Shown here in pieces: positions 18,196-25,962 of a stretch of DNA of 40,992 bases. Positions within the stretch are counted from its first letter, which is position 1, and every line of letters begins with the position of its first letter. Source of the DNA: JAQVUB01 sp033809415 (GTDB taxonomy: Bacteria; Verrucomicrobiota; Lentisphaeria; Oligosphaerales; Oligosphaeraceae); the NCBI GenBank assembly GCA_033809415.1, contig JAPXLT010000004.1, forward strand, positions 1-40,992. The letters are read 5' to 3'. Made by a program: the position numbers and the translations under genes. Below the pieces are notes generated by a model. That model was not told the origin of the DNA. It ran no database searches and saw only the letters and a list, made by a program, of their open reading frames with translations.

Positions 18196-21111
18196 ATGAT
18201 GAAGTCAGAGGTTTTTATTTTATTCGGGAACCAATTCTGGAAGCTGCTTTTGCTATGCATGATGCTTCTGGCGATTCGTCTGCCGGGACAGAATCCTGTT
18301 TTCACCGGGCCTTTTCATTCGGAAGGAATGACCTTTTATCTGCCTCATGCGGGCGGCGATCTGGAGATTTCAGTAAGGGTCTTCAAGACTGCGCCTGGAT
18401 TCCGAGGAACCCCGCCATTGAAAGTCACCCCGGCGGCGACCTTGACTTTGTCTGATCCGGATGACCGTCAGGTTGAATTCAAGTATTGGCGCATGGCTGA
18501 CGATCAGAAAGAACAGTGCTGGGTTTTTCGCCGTACGAATGCTACTCCGGGAGTTTGGAAACTCCGCAACGCTTTTTCCACCTGCGGCAACCTCGCATTG
18601 GAGCTACGCACTGCACCAGAAATCAAATTCGGAGTGCTGTTTTCCCGGTGCAAAATGCTGACGGAAGACTTGAACAACTTTCGACAGTCATATTTTCTAG
18701 TACCGCCAGCGTCTGCATTTCCACCAGCATGGATACCGGGAGCGGCCAAACTTCACGCTTACACCTGGAATATAAAACGACAGACTGATCCAGAACAGCT
18801 CCACATCCACAATCGCGGCGTGCAAACACAGGTTTTTGACGCCTCCGGACGCCCGATGTTCAGTTGCGATATCTACGAAATAACCGGAGCTCGCCTGGAC
18901 CTGTATGGAAATGCCATTATTGACCTTCCTTTTGGTTACAAGGAACTGCAAATCCCCGTGCGTGGTGTCCAGGTGACGTTATCAGATTCTGCCGGCAAAA
19001 CGGTTCTCCAGCTCACGCCGGACAACGGGGCTGCGGTAGGGTTGAAGCAAGGCGAAATCTACTCGATGTCCATTACCGGGAAAGCGGAAGGCTATTTGAC
19101 CTTTGACGGCTTCCCCATCATCCTTTGCCCGGATGCCGAAACGGCACGAAAAATCGGCGGTGACATGACAACCGCTACGGATGGGCTTCGTTATCCGCAC
19201 CGTTTTCAGATCAAGTTGCTCGAGTGGATACACTCCCTGCAAAAGAGCGATCTGGAAATTGCGGTTGAAAGCATGGAAAAATATCGGCAGGAGTGGCTTG
19301 CCGACCCTGCCAATGCTGCGCTAATGCCGATCTTTGCTTACGCTGAACACATTCTCCATTCGCAAAAAATTGACCCGGCGCATCCGGAATTTGGCAGCGC
19401 GGAGATGAATTTCCACGCCTTGACGTTCCTCTATTCAACGAAAAAGCCATTCAATCCGTATTATGGAAACAAGGCACTGGAAAAAAGATTGCTCCTGCAT
19501 TTCATTCGCAAATGGCTTTATTTGACGGAGGGTGGCACCTTCCAAGACGGGCGTATCGCTGCGGAATGGACCGGGTACGACGCGATGGCCTTTGTCAATG
19601 ACTATATCGCATTTGCAATGATGGCGCCGCTTGCCGAGAAAAAGGTGATGGAACTATGGCTCGAGGCTCTGCGTCTTCCGGTTCATCGCCTGGGGATGAC
19701 GCGTTTGGGCAGCGAAAATCAGTCCTTGCACTGGGTAGTGAAATTGTATGCGCTCCACAAAGCGACCGCTGATCCGATTTATCTTGACATGGCGCGGAAT
19801 TTATTGCGTGATACAGCCGACGTGAACATGAGCAACAGCATGGCAACCGGATATCCCATGGAAGGATTCGGCGTGGACGCCACCTATACCGGCATCTCGA
19901 CCGCAATGCTGGCGTTCTGCGTCCTGTTTTCCGGCGATGATGCCGCAATACCGATCCTGGAACGGGTTTACAACCTGATGAACCATAGTGTGGCCAGGGA
20001 GCCTGACGGCAGACTCATCGGCGTCACTGGCTTTGCCCATCGGACGCTGGGCAGCTGGTGCCGTCGGCAATATCACGGCGGCAACAATCTGCTGGCTGAC
20101 CGCATGAAAAGTGCGGCGGTTCTGGCTACCAATAAAGTGCCTGATGCCGCATCCGCCGAACAGCTTTTCAGCCGCTATGCTCGAATTCCCTTCCCAAAGG
20201 ATTTTGACCAATGGATGCAAAAGGAAGGCATTGAAATCACCCGTTACTTCTTTTCAGAATGGGAACCGGTATGGTATCAGTCGATCTTTCCGATTGGGGC
20301 AAAATTGGAAGATGCCAAGCTGCCGCATGAAAGCCAAGAATGCTTCGAGAAGGATTTCAATGGTGAATTCCATGCTAGGCGCACTGCCGAATATTACGCC
20401 TTTCTTTACACCGGCAATCCCTGCTGGCGCGATTTCCAATGGCGAGAAATCGAGTTGCCGTTCCAAGGGCTGACCCGATTGGTTGATGGAAAAGTTCATT
20501 CCAAGCATGTTGCAGCGTCATGGATGCCAATGCAGGGAATCAATCTCTTTTGGACGCCGGGTTTCGGCACCTTTGTCGCCGCCCGGAACTGGAGCATGTA
20601 CACCCAGAACCTGATCCGGCTTGACCGTGACGGCAAGGTCGCCGATTTCCAGACCTCCTACTCTGCTTCGAGTCGGAAAAGCGATTCCGCTATTGAATTG
20701 GAACACCGCTCCAAGTTTCTTGGAGTTACCTTTCGCCGCCGCATTATGATGCAGGATGACGCACTCGAAGTGCAGCTCGATATCGAGGCACCCGAAATCA
20801 TGCAGCCGCATTCGGTAATCGAGCAACTCCCCTTCCTCCAGAAGCCAGACTTGCAGTTTGCCTGGATCGAAAACGGGATTGCACAGCCTCTCCCCGGAAA
20901 GAATGCCACGGCGTTGCGGGCAAGTACCCCGAATGGGGCAGTACTCCTGAATTTTTCCCGCCCGATCAATGTACGGCGCGGATATGACTCGGAATTACAG
21001 GGAGACTTGCAACAGCAGCATGGTTTGCTGGAACTGGAAATAAGCGACTCCTATGACGGAAGCGGAAAACTCGAGTTTTCCTACTCGATCACAGGAGAAA
21101 AACGAAAATAA
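18196..21111 (+). CDS. Large secreted (alpha/alpha)-barrel protein, putative polysaccharide lyase or hydrolase, paralogue 1
   Basis: This 971-residue protein starts at the ATG at 18196, 7 bases after GGAG (18185-18188); ATG 18199 is equally possible. A hydrophobic segment at ~14-30 is a likely signal peptide. Residues ~35-330 look beta-rich (it opens with FYLPHAGGDL), ~340-690 helical, and ~700-970 beta-sandwich-like. This toroid-plus-sandwich layout is typical of PL8, PL12 and PL21-type lyases. Residues shared with the paralogue at 22466 are clustered: ENQSLHW (Asn508, His512), DATYTG (Tyr564), GFAHRT (His615, Arg616), FWTPGFGT and VIEQLPF. The Asn-Tyr-Arg spacing (56 and 52) is close to the Asn/Tyr/Arg spacing I recall for PL8 chondroitinase AC, but no PL8 signature is obvious. 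The convergent AraC gene behind it suggests substrate-induced control. The exact family is not recognised. Confidence 0.75.
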   Translation: MMKSEVFILFGNQFWKLLLLCMMLLAIRLPGQNPVFTGPFHSEGMTFYLPHAGGDLEISVRVFKTAPGFRGTPPLKVTPAATLTLSDPDDRQVEFKYWRMADDQKEQCWVFRRTNATPGVWKLRNAFSTCGNLALELRTAPEIKFGVLFSRCKMLTEDLNNFRQSYFLVPPASAFPPAWIPGAAKLHAYTWNIKRQTDPEQLHIHNRGVQTQVFDASGRPMFSCDIYEITGARLDLYGNAIIDLPFGYKELQIPVRGVQVTLSDSAGKTVLQLTPDNGAAVGLKQGEIYSMSITGKAEGYLTFDGFPIILCPDAETARKIGGDMTTATDGLRYPHRFQIKLLEWIHSLQKSDLEIAVESMEKYRQEWLADPANAALMPIFAYAEHILHSQKIDPAHPEFGSAEMNFHALTFLYSTKKPFNPYYGNKALEKRLLLHFIRKWLYLTEGGTFQDGRIAAEWTGYDAMAFVNDYIAFAMMAPLAEKKVMELWLEALRLPVHRLGMTRLGSENQSLHWVVKLYALHKATADPIYLDMARNLLRDTADVNMSNSMATGYPMEGFGVDATYTGISTAMLAFCVLFSGDDAAIPILERVYNLMNHSVAREPDGRLIGVTGFAHRTLGSWCRRQYHGGNNLLADRMKSAAVLATNKVPDAASAEQLFSRYARIPFPKDFDQWMQKEGIEITRYFFSEWEPVWYQSIFPIGAKLEDAKLPHESQECFEKDFNGEFHARRTAEYYAFLYTGNPCWRDFQWREIELPFQGLTRLVDGKVHSKHVAASWMPMQGINLFWTPGFGTFVAARNWSMYTQNLIRLDRDGKVADFQTSYSASSRKSDSAIELEHRSKFLGVTFRRRIMMQDDALEVQLDIEAPEIMQPHSVIEQLPFLQKPDLQFAWIENGIAQPLPGKNATALRASTPNGAVLLNFSRPINVRRGYDSELQGDLQQQHGLLELEISDSYDGSGKLEFSYSITGEKRK

Positions 21112-21457
21112 ACCAGTACAAGATATTTTCGTACTACTATCCCTCAAAATCTTCTTTTTTGGGAAAGATTTTTTATGGACGATGGACAGGGACAGGAATG
21201 GAGACGATGGACTGAATGGACAAGAATGGACTGCTGAAGGGACAATGGACGATGGACGATGGACGATGAACGATGGACAGAGATTATGTCGTGCCTTTCA
21301 GGGCTAATCCCAACATCGCCGATCCGACCGATCCGACCGATCAGCTGTCCGTGTTCCGTCCGTGTAAAGTCCGTGTTCCGTCCGTGTAAAGTCCGTGTGG
21401 GTTGTGGGCGTCAGCCCACGCCAAGCCTGTTCGTGTGGTTCGTGGTTAAAAAATGGG
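21112..21457. repeat. Composite intergenic repeat, copy 3
   Basis: This spacer after the first lyase-like gene is almost wholly repetitive. It contains block e (about 21116-21173: TTTCGTACTACTATCCCTCA then AAAATCTTCTTTTTTGGGAA), a degenerate ATGGACG/GATGGACG microsatellite (about 21176-21285), a short 9-bp GATCCGACC array (21321-21342), a 22-bp direct repeat, the palindrome GTGGGC-GTCA-GCCCAC (21404-21419), and reversed block c (from about 21429). Block c runs into the last codons of the AraC gene. Confidence 0.85.
21348..21391 (+). repeat. 22-bp direct repeat, two perfect units
   Basis: Two identical adjacent 22-bp units begin TCCGTGTTCCGTCCGTG and end TAAAG (21348-21369 and 21370-21391). 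A partial third unit, TCCGTGT, follows at 21392. Each unit is itself made of TCCGTGT sub-repeats. It lies inside composite copy 3, and the perfect match suggests recent duplication. Confidence 0.9.
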
Positions 21458-22273
21458 TTATGGGCGTTTGCGATAAACTTTTGGAGTACACTCGAAATGT
21501 TTTTTGAATACCGCACAGAAATAAGAGACATTCTGGAATCCCAGGATATTGGCGATATGCGCAAGCGTGTATTCCGTTTCCAGGAGCAGGCGGGATGCCT
21601 CAGCCATTCGCAGATTGTTCACATAACGCACAGGGGAAATTCCATAAACCGCATTCCAGTTTCGGAAAAAGCTCGAACGTGACATTCCGTGCTTTTCGAT
21701 GACCGACTCCAAGTCAATCACACGGGAAAAATTCATCTGGAAATAAGATGCTATCTTACGAATGCTGTCTGTCTGCCCGCGTCCGCCCGCCTGTTCTTTC
21801 CGGTTCCGGTAAGGCAACAGTTCCTCAATCAGCTGAAGGCACAGGAGATCAAGGCGGTCGGCGACATAGCAGTCTTGTGATACGGGAAGATTCTCCGTGA
21901 TTGTTTGTATCAGTTTCAGAGTATACGGCGGCAGCGACACGTTCCAGGCAAGGGGACCGGTAAAAAAGTCTGAAGGGAAAAAAGGCCTTATCACCTCGGC
22001 TTGGTAGGAGATGCAAAGACTCTCCGGGGTGTCGTAAGGATGTTCATTGGTGTACAGATGCCCCGGGCATTTCAGTATGACGTGGGGGAAGGTGTTGTCA
22101 TATTTCTTCCCGTTGATGGTCTGCGACATGCCGCTACAGATCGAGGTCAGGCGGAGAGCAAACTGATATTCGTCACGACGGAAAGTGATCGGAGTAGTCC
22201 ATTTGCGGCGAACGCTGTTGCTGTTCTCGAGATAATAGCCAATTTTTCTCAGCGGATATGGAAAGCGAAACAT
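21458..22273 (-). CDS. AraC-family transcriptional regulator
   Basis: The reading frame is open up to 22477, but the extra N-terminus (..CPRKARRTRKICRG) is only a translation of the intergenic repeat. The ATG at 22273, preceded by GGAAGAAAG, gives a 271-residue protein of normal AraC size. The N-terminal ~165 residues are a sensor domain of unknown ligand. The last ~100 residues carry two helix-turn-helix units of the AraC/XylS type: one around DLESVIEKHGMSRSSFFRNW, and one around AHIANILGFQNVSYFCAVFK with the usual closing FKKHFECTPKVYR. It sits between two paralogous lyase-like genes and is divergent from the second one, so it probably activates one or both in response to their sugar product. 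Its last codons (RP-stop) are supplied by the repeat block behind it. Confidence 0.88.
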   Translation of the reverse strand: MFRFPYPLRKIGYYLENSNSVRRKWTTPITFRRDEYQFALRLTSICSGMSQTINGKKYDNTFPHVILKCPGHLYTNEHPYDTPESLCISYQAEVIRPFFPSDFFTGPLAWNVSLPPYTLKLIQTITENLPVSQDCYVADRLDLLCLQLIEELLPYRNRKEQAGGRGQTDSIRKIASYFQMNFSRVIDLESVIEKHGMSRSSFFRNWNAVYGISPVRYVNNLRMAEASRLLLETEYTLAHIANILGFQNVSYFCAVFKKHFECTPKVYRKRP

Positions 22274-22321
22274 TCGTTCGCTTTCTTCCATGAAACATTG
22301 AATCGAATTTCTCACGTTGAC

Positions 22322-22376
22322 AATACCCCTACAAATTTTCCGCGTTCTCCGTGCTTTCCGTGGACAAAAAATGAGT
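22322..22376 (-). repeat. Repeat piece (GTCCACGGAAAGCACGGA type)
   Basis: This is the reverse complement of the second half of block a: CCGTGCTTTCCGTGGACAAA preceded by ACCCCTACAAATTTTCCGCG. It lies in the AraC/lyase-like divergent spacer, and its translation makes the false N-terminal extension of the AraC frame. Confidence 0.8.
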
Positions 22377-22402
22377 TGTGTGCGCCAGCCCATCGAGTAT
22401 AG

Positions 22403-22408
22403 TATAAT
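22403..22408 (+). promoter_or_regulatory. Probable -10 element for the second lyase-like gene
   Basis: TATAAT within GAGTATAGTATAATGTAGAC is a perfect -10 hexamer on the strand of the downstream gene, about 58 bases before its ATG. No good -35 is found at 16-18 bases upstream, which is compatible with an activator-dependent promoter such as one driven by the adjacent AraC protein. The transcript start is inferred near 22415. Confidence 0.45.
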
Positions 22409-22465
22409 GTAGACGCGAAAACCTTTTTTCCCATCCATGCCAATCATCTGAAAGGAATCATGCCA

Positions 22466-25135
22466 ATGCCGCTTCAAAGGAAAAACCGTTATGCAATTCT
22501 TTTACGCGCATGCGCCATCTTCACTTTCTTTCTTTTGCTGGCTGCGACTGAAGCGAAAAGTGAATCGCCACCAACTTTCCGCTTGGAATCTGCCGTGTTT
22601 TACCTGCCGCACAGCGGTGGAAGTCTGACCATCAATATTGCGGCCTCGCATCCGCCCATGCCGCCTGTCAACACCCGGGGCAATGGAGTAGTGCCAAGTC
22701 TTATGGCCACGATATACAACCCTGAAGAAAAGGTGGTCAAGGATTTTTACTGGAGAGATGAGGAGGAAAAGCTGTCCACAGAATTTCTCTTTCAGCAAGA
22801 CGATGCGGAAAAAGGGGTTTGGCAAGTCAGGCTATCTGCTCCGGAAATGGCAAAAATGTCGTATCAGCTTTCTACCAATCCGCATATTGAAGCGGCAGTC
22901 ATGCCGTCACGATGCAGAATATGGCATCGGGACACCTTGAATTTCCCTGACAGCTACTTCATGGTTCCCGCCGACAACACCGAAAAACTCGATATCCTGA
23001 TTAACAATGCCACACTGGACTTGTTCGACAGCCGGGAAACACAAATCCTCACCATAAACAAAGGCATAGGGCAAATTGCACTGAATCCGGGTGAAATCTA
23101 CCGCATGAAACTCAGCACCAAGTCACCGAATTGGAATTGGTGCGGGCTGGGCGGTTTCCCGGTCATTCTCTGCAAGACTGCTCAGTTAGCGAAAGAACTG
23201 AATGCCAGCCGGATCAAACTGGCGGATGGACGCCTGGTCGCACTGGGTTTTCAAAAGAGGATCGAGGAATGGAAAACAAGGCTGCGCAAAGAGGACTTGC
23301 AACTGGCGCCCTACTCCGGCGAAGAACTTACCCATCCCGGTCTGCGTGAATTTGGCGCGGTGCTTTTTGATTACACCGGGCCGTTTGCCTCAGCCGCTTT
23401 TCTATTATCGATTCAGGACATTGATCCTGACTCTCCGCTGTTCGGATCAGCCCCACATGACCTCGGGCTGCTCTCATTCCTGCATGCGTTCAACCATCCG
23501 GGCAACCCCTATTATAAAAACAAGGCTCTCCTGAACCGGCTGACTTTGTTTTATCTTGATTCCTTTGTCCGGGAAAAACATCCCATGAAAAGAAAGTTTC
23601 GCATCTGCGAAAACGGAACGATATCCGACATCCATTCCAACTATGCTGGAGCCGATGGTATGCGCATGGTGCCGGAAACCGTTGCTTTCTTCCTGCTTGC
23701 CGATGATCTTGACGCAGAAACCAGGGAACTCTGGGGTGAAGCTCTGGGATATCCGCTGCGACGGTTCTTTTCCGACCGCGTGACATGCGAAAACCAGTCG
23801 ATCCATTGGCCGCTCAAGCTTTACATGTTTGGAAAAACAACCGGAACCCCCTTGTTCGAGCAACTGGCGGAAAACTTTATCAAAGACGTCGCCAACCCGA
23901 ACCTAAATTTCCATGTGCAAACCGGTTATTTGCAGGAAGCCTACGGACCGGATGCCTCCTATACGGGGCTTGCCACCGCCATGCTGGCTTTCTTTTGGCG
24001 CTTCTCAAAAAACCAGCAGACCCTACAGTTGCTGGATAAGATTTATACCTTGATGAATCATACAGTGGCACCGGAACCGGACGGAGTCATCTACGGATCG
24101 TCCGGCTTTTCACACCGCACCCGAGCCGGTTGGAACGCCAAGCAATACGGCGGCGGAACACGCTTGATGGCAGCAGAACTCGACAGCGCGGCATGCTGGC
24201 ATCGAAAACCGGAAAAATTAGCGTTGACAGAAACGGAATTTGCCAAAAAGCTGAGATGGATTGATCATTCCAGCATCGAGTTTTTCCGGGAAAATCCAAA
24301 ATACTTTGTTTATGGTTTCGAGGTGTTCGGTCGAATCTGGTACACCTTCCCGCCGATCCCGATTCGCCAGGGCGCACAATTCCCGGTCGAGAGCGCTGCC
24401 AGCTTTGACCGCTGCTTCAACCAACAATTTTTCTTTACACGGAGACCTGGATATTACCTGACCGCCTACACCGGAAAAACCTCCTGGAAAACGACGCACT
24501 GGATCAACCGCACCCCCGAGTCAGCCTTGGAATTGTGGAAAGAAAAAGACGGGGTGTTCACCATCGATGGGCAAGACACCTTTTCACCGCTGCCCGGATT
24601 GCAGCTTTTCTGGACGCCTGGATACGGCACTTCACTGATCTCCATGAATTGGGTGATGCAGACGCATTGGAACACTCGAATCAACCTTGCCGATGGAACC
24701 GCAGACTGGCCCGATTACTGGAGCACAATGGCCGATGCAAACCCATCCGGAGGCCTCGCAAGAATCCGGCAGAGCTTCCGGAAATCCTCGGCAATACTGA
24801 ACCGTGCGTTGACTTATGATGACAATCGGCTCACCATTGAAACAGAGGTTCTCGAAGTGCCCGCAGGCGCTGAAGTGATCGAACAGCTCCCCTATGTTCT
24901 CAAACCCGGAACAACGATCGAGTTTCACAGCGAAGGGAAGTGGAGTCATGTCCCCACCGGCAGTGTGGATGCAATCCGCTGGCAAAATTCCGGAAAGGCA
25001 GGCACCATGCTGCAATTTTCCGAGCCAGTCACGGTGCGCCCAGGCAAAACATTTGCCGATTCGAGAGTCAAAATCACCACGATGGATGCAATCGCGCCAA
25101 ATGGAAAACTGAAATACACACTTTCAGGATTCTGA
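22466..25135 (+). CDS. Large secreted (alpha/alpha)-barrel protein, putative polysaccharide lyase or hydrolase, paralogue 2
   Basis: AAAGGA (22451-22456) is 9 bases before the ATG at 22466 and only 3 before the ATG at 22460, so 22466 is preferred (889 residues). A signal peptide is clear: basic QRKNR, then a hydrophobic run to about LLAATEAKS. The layout matches the protein at 18196: N-terminal beta region opening with FYLPHSGGSL, central helical barrel, C-terminal beta-sandwich. Counted from the ATG at 22460, the shared candidate catalytic residues are Asn445 and His449 (ENQSIHW), Tyr501 (DASYTG), and His552 and Arg553 (GFSHRT), with the same 56- and 52-residue spacing as in the paralogue. 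Identity looks moderate, so this is an old duplication with probable substrate divergence. The specific family is not recognised. Repeat block c starts directly after the stop. Confidence 0.78.
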   Translation: MPLQRKNRYAILLRACAIFTFFLLLAATEAKSESPPTFRLESAVFYLPHSGGSLTINIAASHPPMPPVNTRGNGVVPSLMATIYNPEEKVVKDFYWRDEEEKLSTEFLFQQDDAEKGVWQVRLSAPEMAKMSYQLSTNPHIEAAVMPSRCRIWHRDTLNFPDSYFMVPADNTEKLDILINNATLDLFDSRETQILTINKGIGQIALNPGEIYRMKLSTKSPNWNWCGLGGFPVILCKTAQLAKELNASRIKLADGRLVALGFQKRIEEWKTRLRKEDLQLAPYSGEELTHPGLREFGAVLFDYTGPFASAAFLLSIQDIDPDSPLFGSAPHDLGLLSFLHAFNHPGNPYYKNKALLNRLTLFYLDSFVREKHPMKRKFRICENGTISDIHSNYAGADGMRMVPETVAFFLLADDLDAETRELWGEALGYPLRRFFSDRVTCENQSIHWPLKLYMFGKTTGTPLFEQLAENFIKDVANPNLNFHVQTGYLQEAYGPDASYTGLATAMLAFFWRFSKNQQTLQLLDKIYTLMNHTVAPEPDGVIYGSSGFSHRTRAGWNAKQYGGGTRLMAAELDSAACWHRKPEKLALTETEFAKKLRWIDHSSIEFFRENPKYFVYGFEVFGRIWYTFPPIPIRQGAQFPVESAASFDRCFNQQFFFTRRPGYYLTAYTGKTSWKTTHWINRTPESALELWKEKDGVFTIDGQDTFSPLPGLQLFWTPGYGTSLISMNWVMQTHWNTRINLADGTADWPDYWSTMADANPSGGLARIRQSFRKSSAILNRALTYDDNRLTIETEVLEVPAGAEVIEQLPYVLKPGTTIEFHSEGKWSHVPTGSVDAIRWQNSGKAGTMLQFSEPVTVRPGKTFADSRVKITTMDAIAPNGKLKYTLSGF

Positions 25136-25136
25136 A

Positions 25137-25165
25137 TACAACCCATTTTTTAACAACGAAAAAAG
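25137..25165 (+). repeat. Repeat block c after the second lyase-like gene
   Basis: ACAACCCATTTTTTAACAAC, then GAAAAAAG, begins two bases after the TGA at 25133-25135. It is in the same orientation relative to that gene as the copies behind other genes. It fills most of the 46-base convergent gap to the prepilin-like gene. Confidence 0.75.
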
Positions 25166-25181
25166 TTTATGCCGCAAGCGC

Positions 25182-25898
25182 TTATGGCATGCTGCAATAT
25201 TTGGGGCAGCCCCAGTCGTATCCGCGACGGAGACGACCGAAATACGTGTCATGTCCGTCAATGTACTGAGCATAAATCAGCGTGCCGACATGCCCGTCAA
25301 AGAAAAGTGTGTTTGCTCTCAGACTAGGATGCCGGAAATCCGGGTGGGAGGGCGAAATAACATAACCCACATCGACTGCCGGACGGTACAGCTTGTCAAT
25401 GCACTCGATGACATAGCTCGGACGTTTGACGCAAGATTCGTTCGGCGGAAAAACAATGCCGGGACGACAGCGGTCGCCGCCGTCACCATGTTTGTATCCA
25501 AGCATAAATCCATTCAGTCCATAACTGCCATATACGGATAATTCTGGCGTTCCAGGGCAGCAAAAAATCTTGGCGTAATTTTTATTGGGCATATAATTCC
25601 TACCGTTTTGCTCGGTAAGATAGGCAGCCCAGTTCTTTTTTGGTGAATCCAATTGGGATAGAATCATAAAGCCATTATTATCATCTCGATATCCGACAAA
25701 GAAAAGATTAAGCTGCTTCAGGTTTGCGGTGCAAGTGATTGCACGCGCTTTGGCATATGCCTTATTCAGCGCCGGGAGCAGCATCGATGCCAGAATCGCA
25801 ATAATCGCAATAACTACCAGCAGTTCAATCAAAGTAAAGAATGCTTTTCGCAAGCTTCTGCCTAGATGGCTTGACAGTTTTGGTGTCGTTCTTTTCAT
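25182..25898 (-). CDS. Prepilin-type protein with N-terminal cleavage/methylation motif
   Basis: The start is the ATG at 25898, with GGAG 8 bases upstream, giving 238 residues. The N-terminus carries a type IV/type II pseudopilin motif, KAFFTLIELLVVIAIIAI: cleavage is expected before Phe21, and Glu25 is the conserved +5 Glu. A long hydrophobic helix to about residue 45 follows. Near the C-terminus, RHPSLRANTLFFDGHVG resembles the H-x9-DG motif of the large prepilin-like families expanded in Lentisphaerota and Planctomycetota, here with ten residues between His and Asp. Several Cys (FCCPG, DRCRPG) may form disulfides. It follows the GH42-like gene by 64 bases on the same strand and is probably co-transcribed. 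Its role is likely surface or pseudopilus display; no substrate can be inferred. Confidence 0.88.
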   Translation of the reverse strand: MKRTTPKLSSHLGRSLRKAFFTLIELLVVIAIIAILASMLLPALNKAYAKARAITCTANLKQLNLFFVGYRDDNNGFMILSQLDSPKKNWAAYLTEQNGRNYMPNKNYAKIFCCPGTPELSVYGSYGLNGFMLGYKHGDGGDRCRPGIVFPPNESCVKRPSYVIECIDKLYRPAVDVGYVISPSHPDFRHPSLRANTLFFDGHVGTLIYAQYIDGHDTYFGRLRRGYDWGCPKYCSMP

Positions 25899-25962
25899 GT
25901 TCGGCTCTCCATGGCTTGGTTGTTGCTTTTTGATTCTAATCGTTTCAATCACTCTATTTCCC

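Noticed and set aside
21176..21285. GATGGACG-rich stretch as coding sequence (DGRWTMNDGQ)
   Set aside because: It is a degenerate microsatellite within the composite repeat; frames are short and differ from copy to copy.
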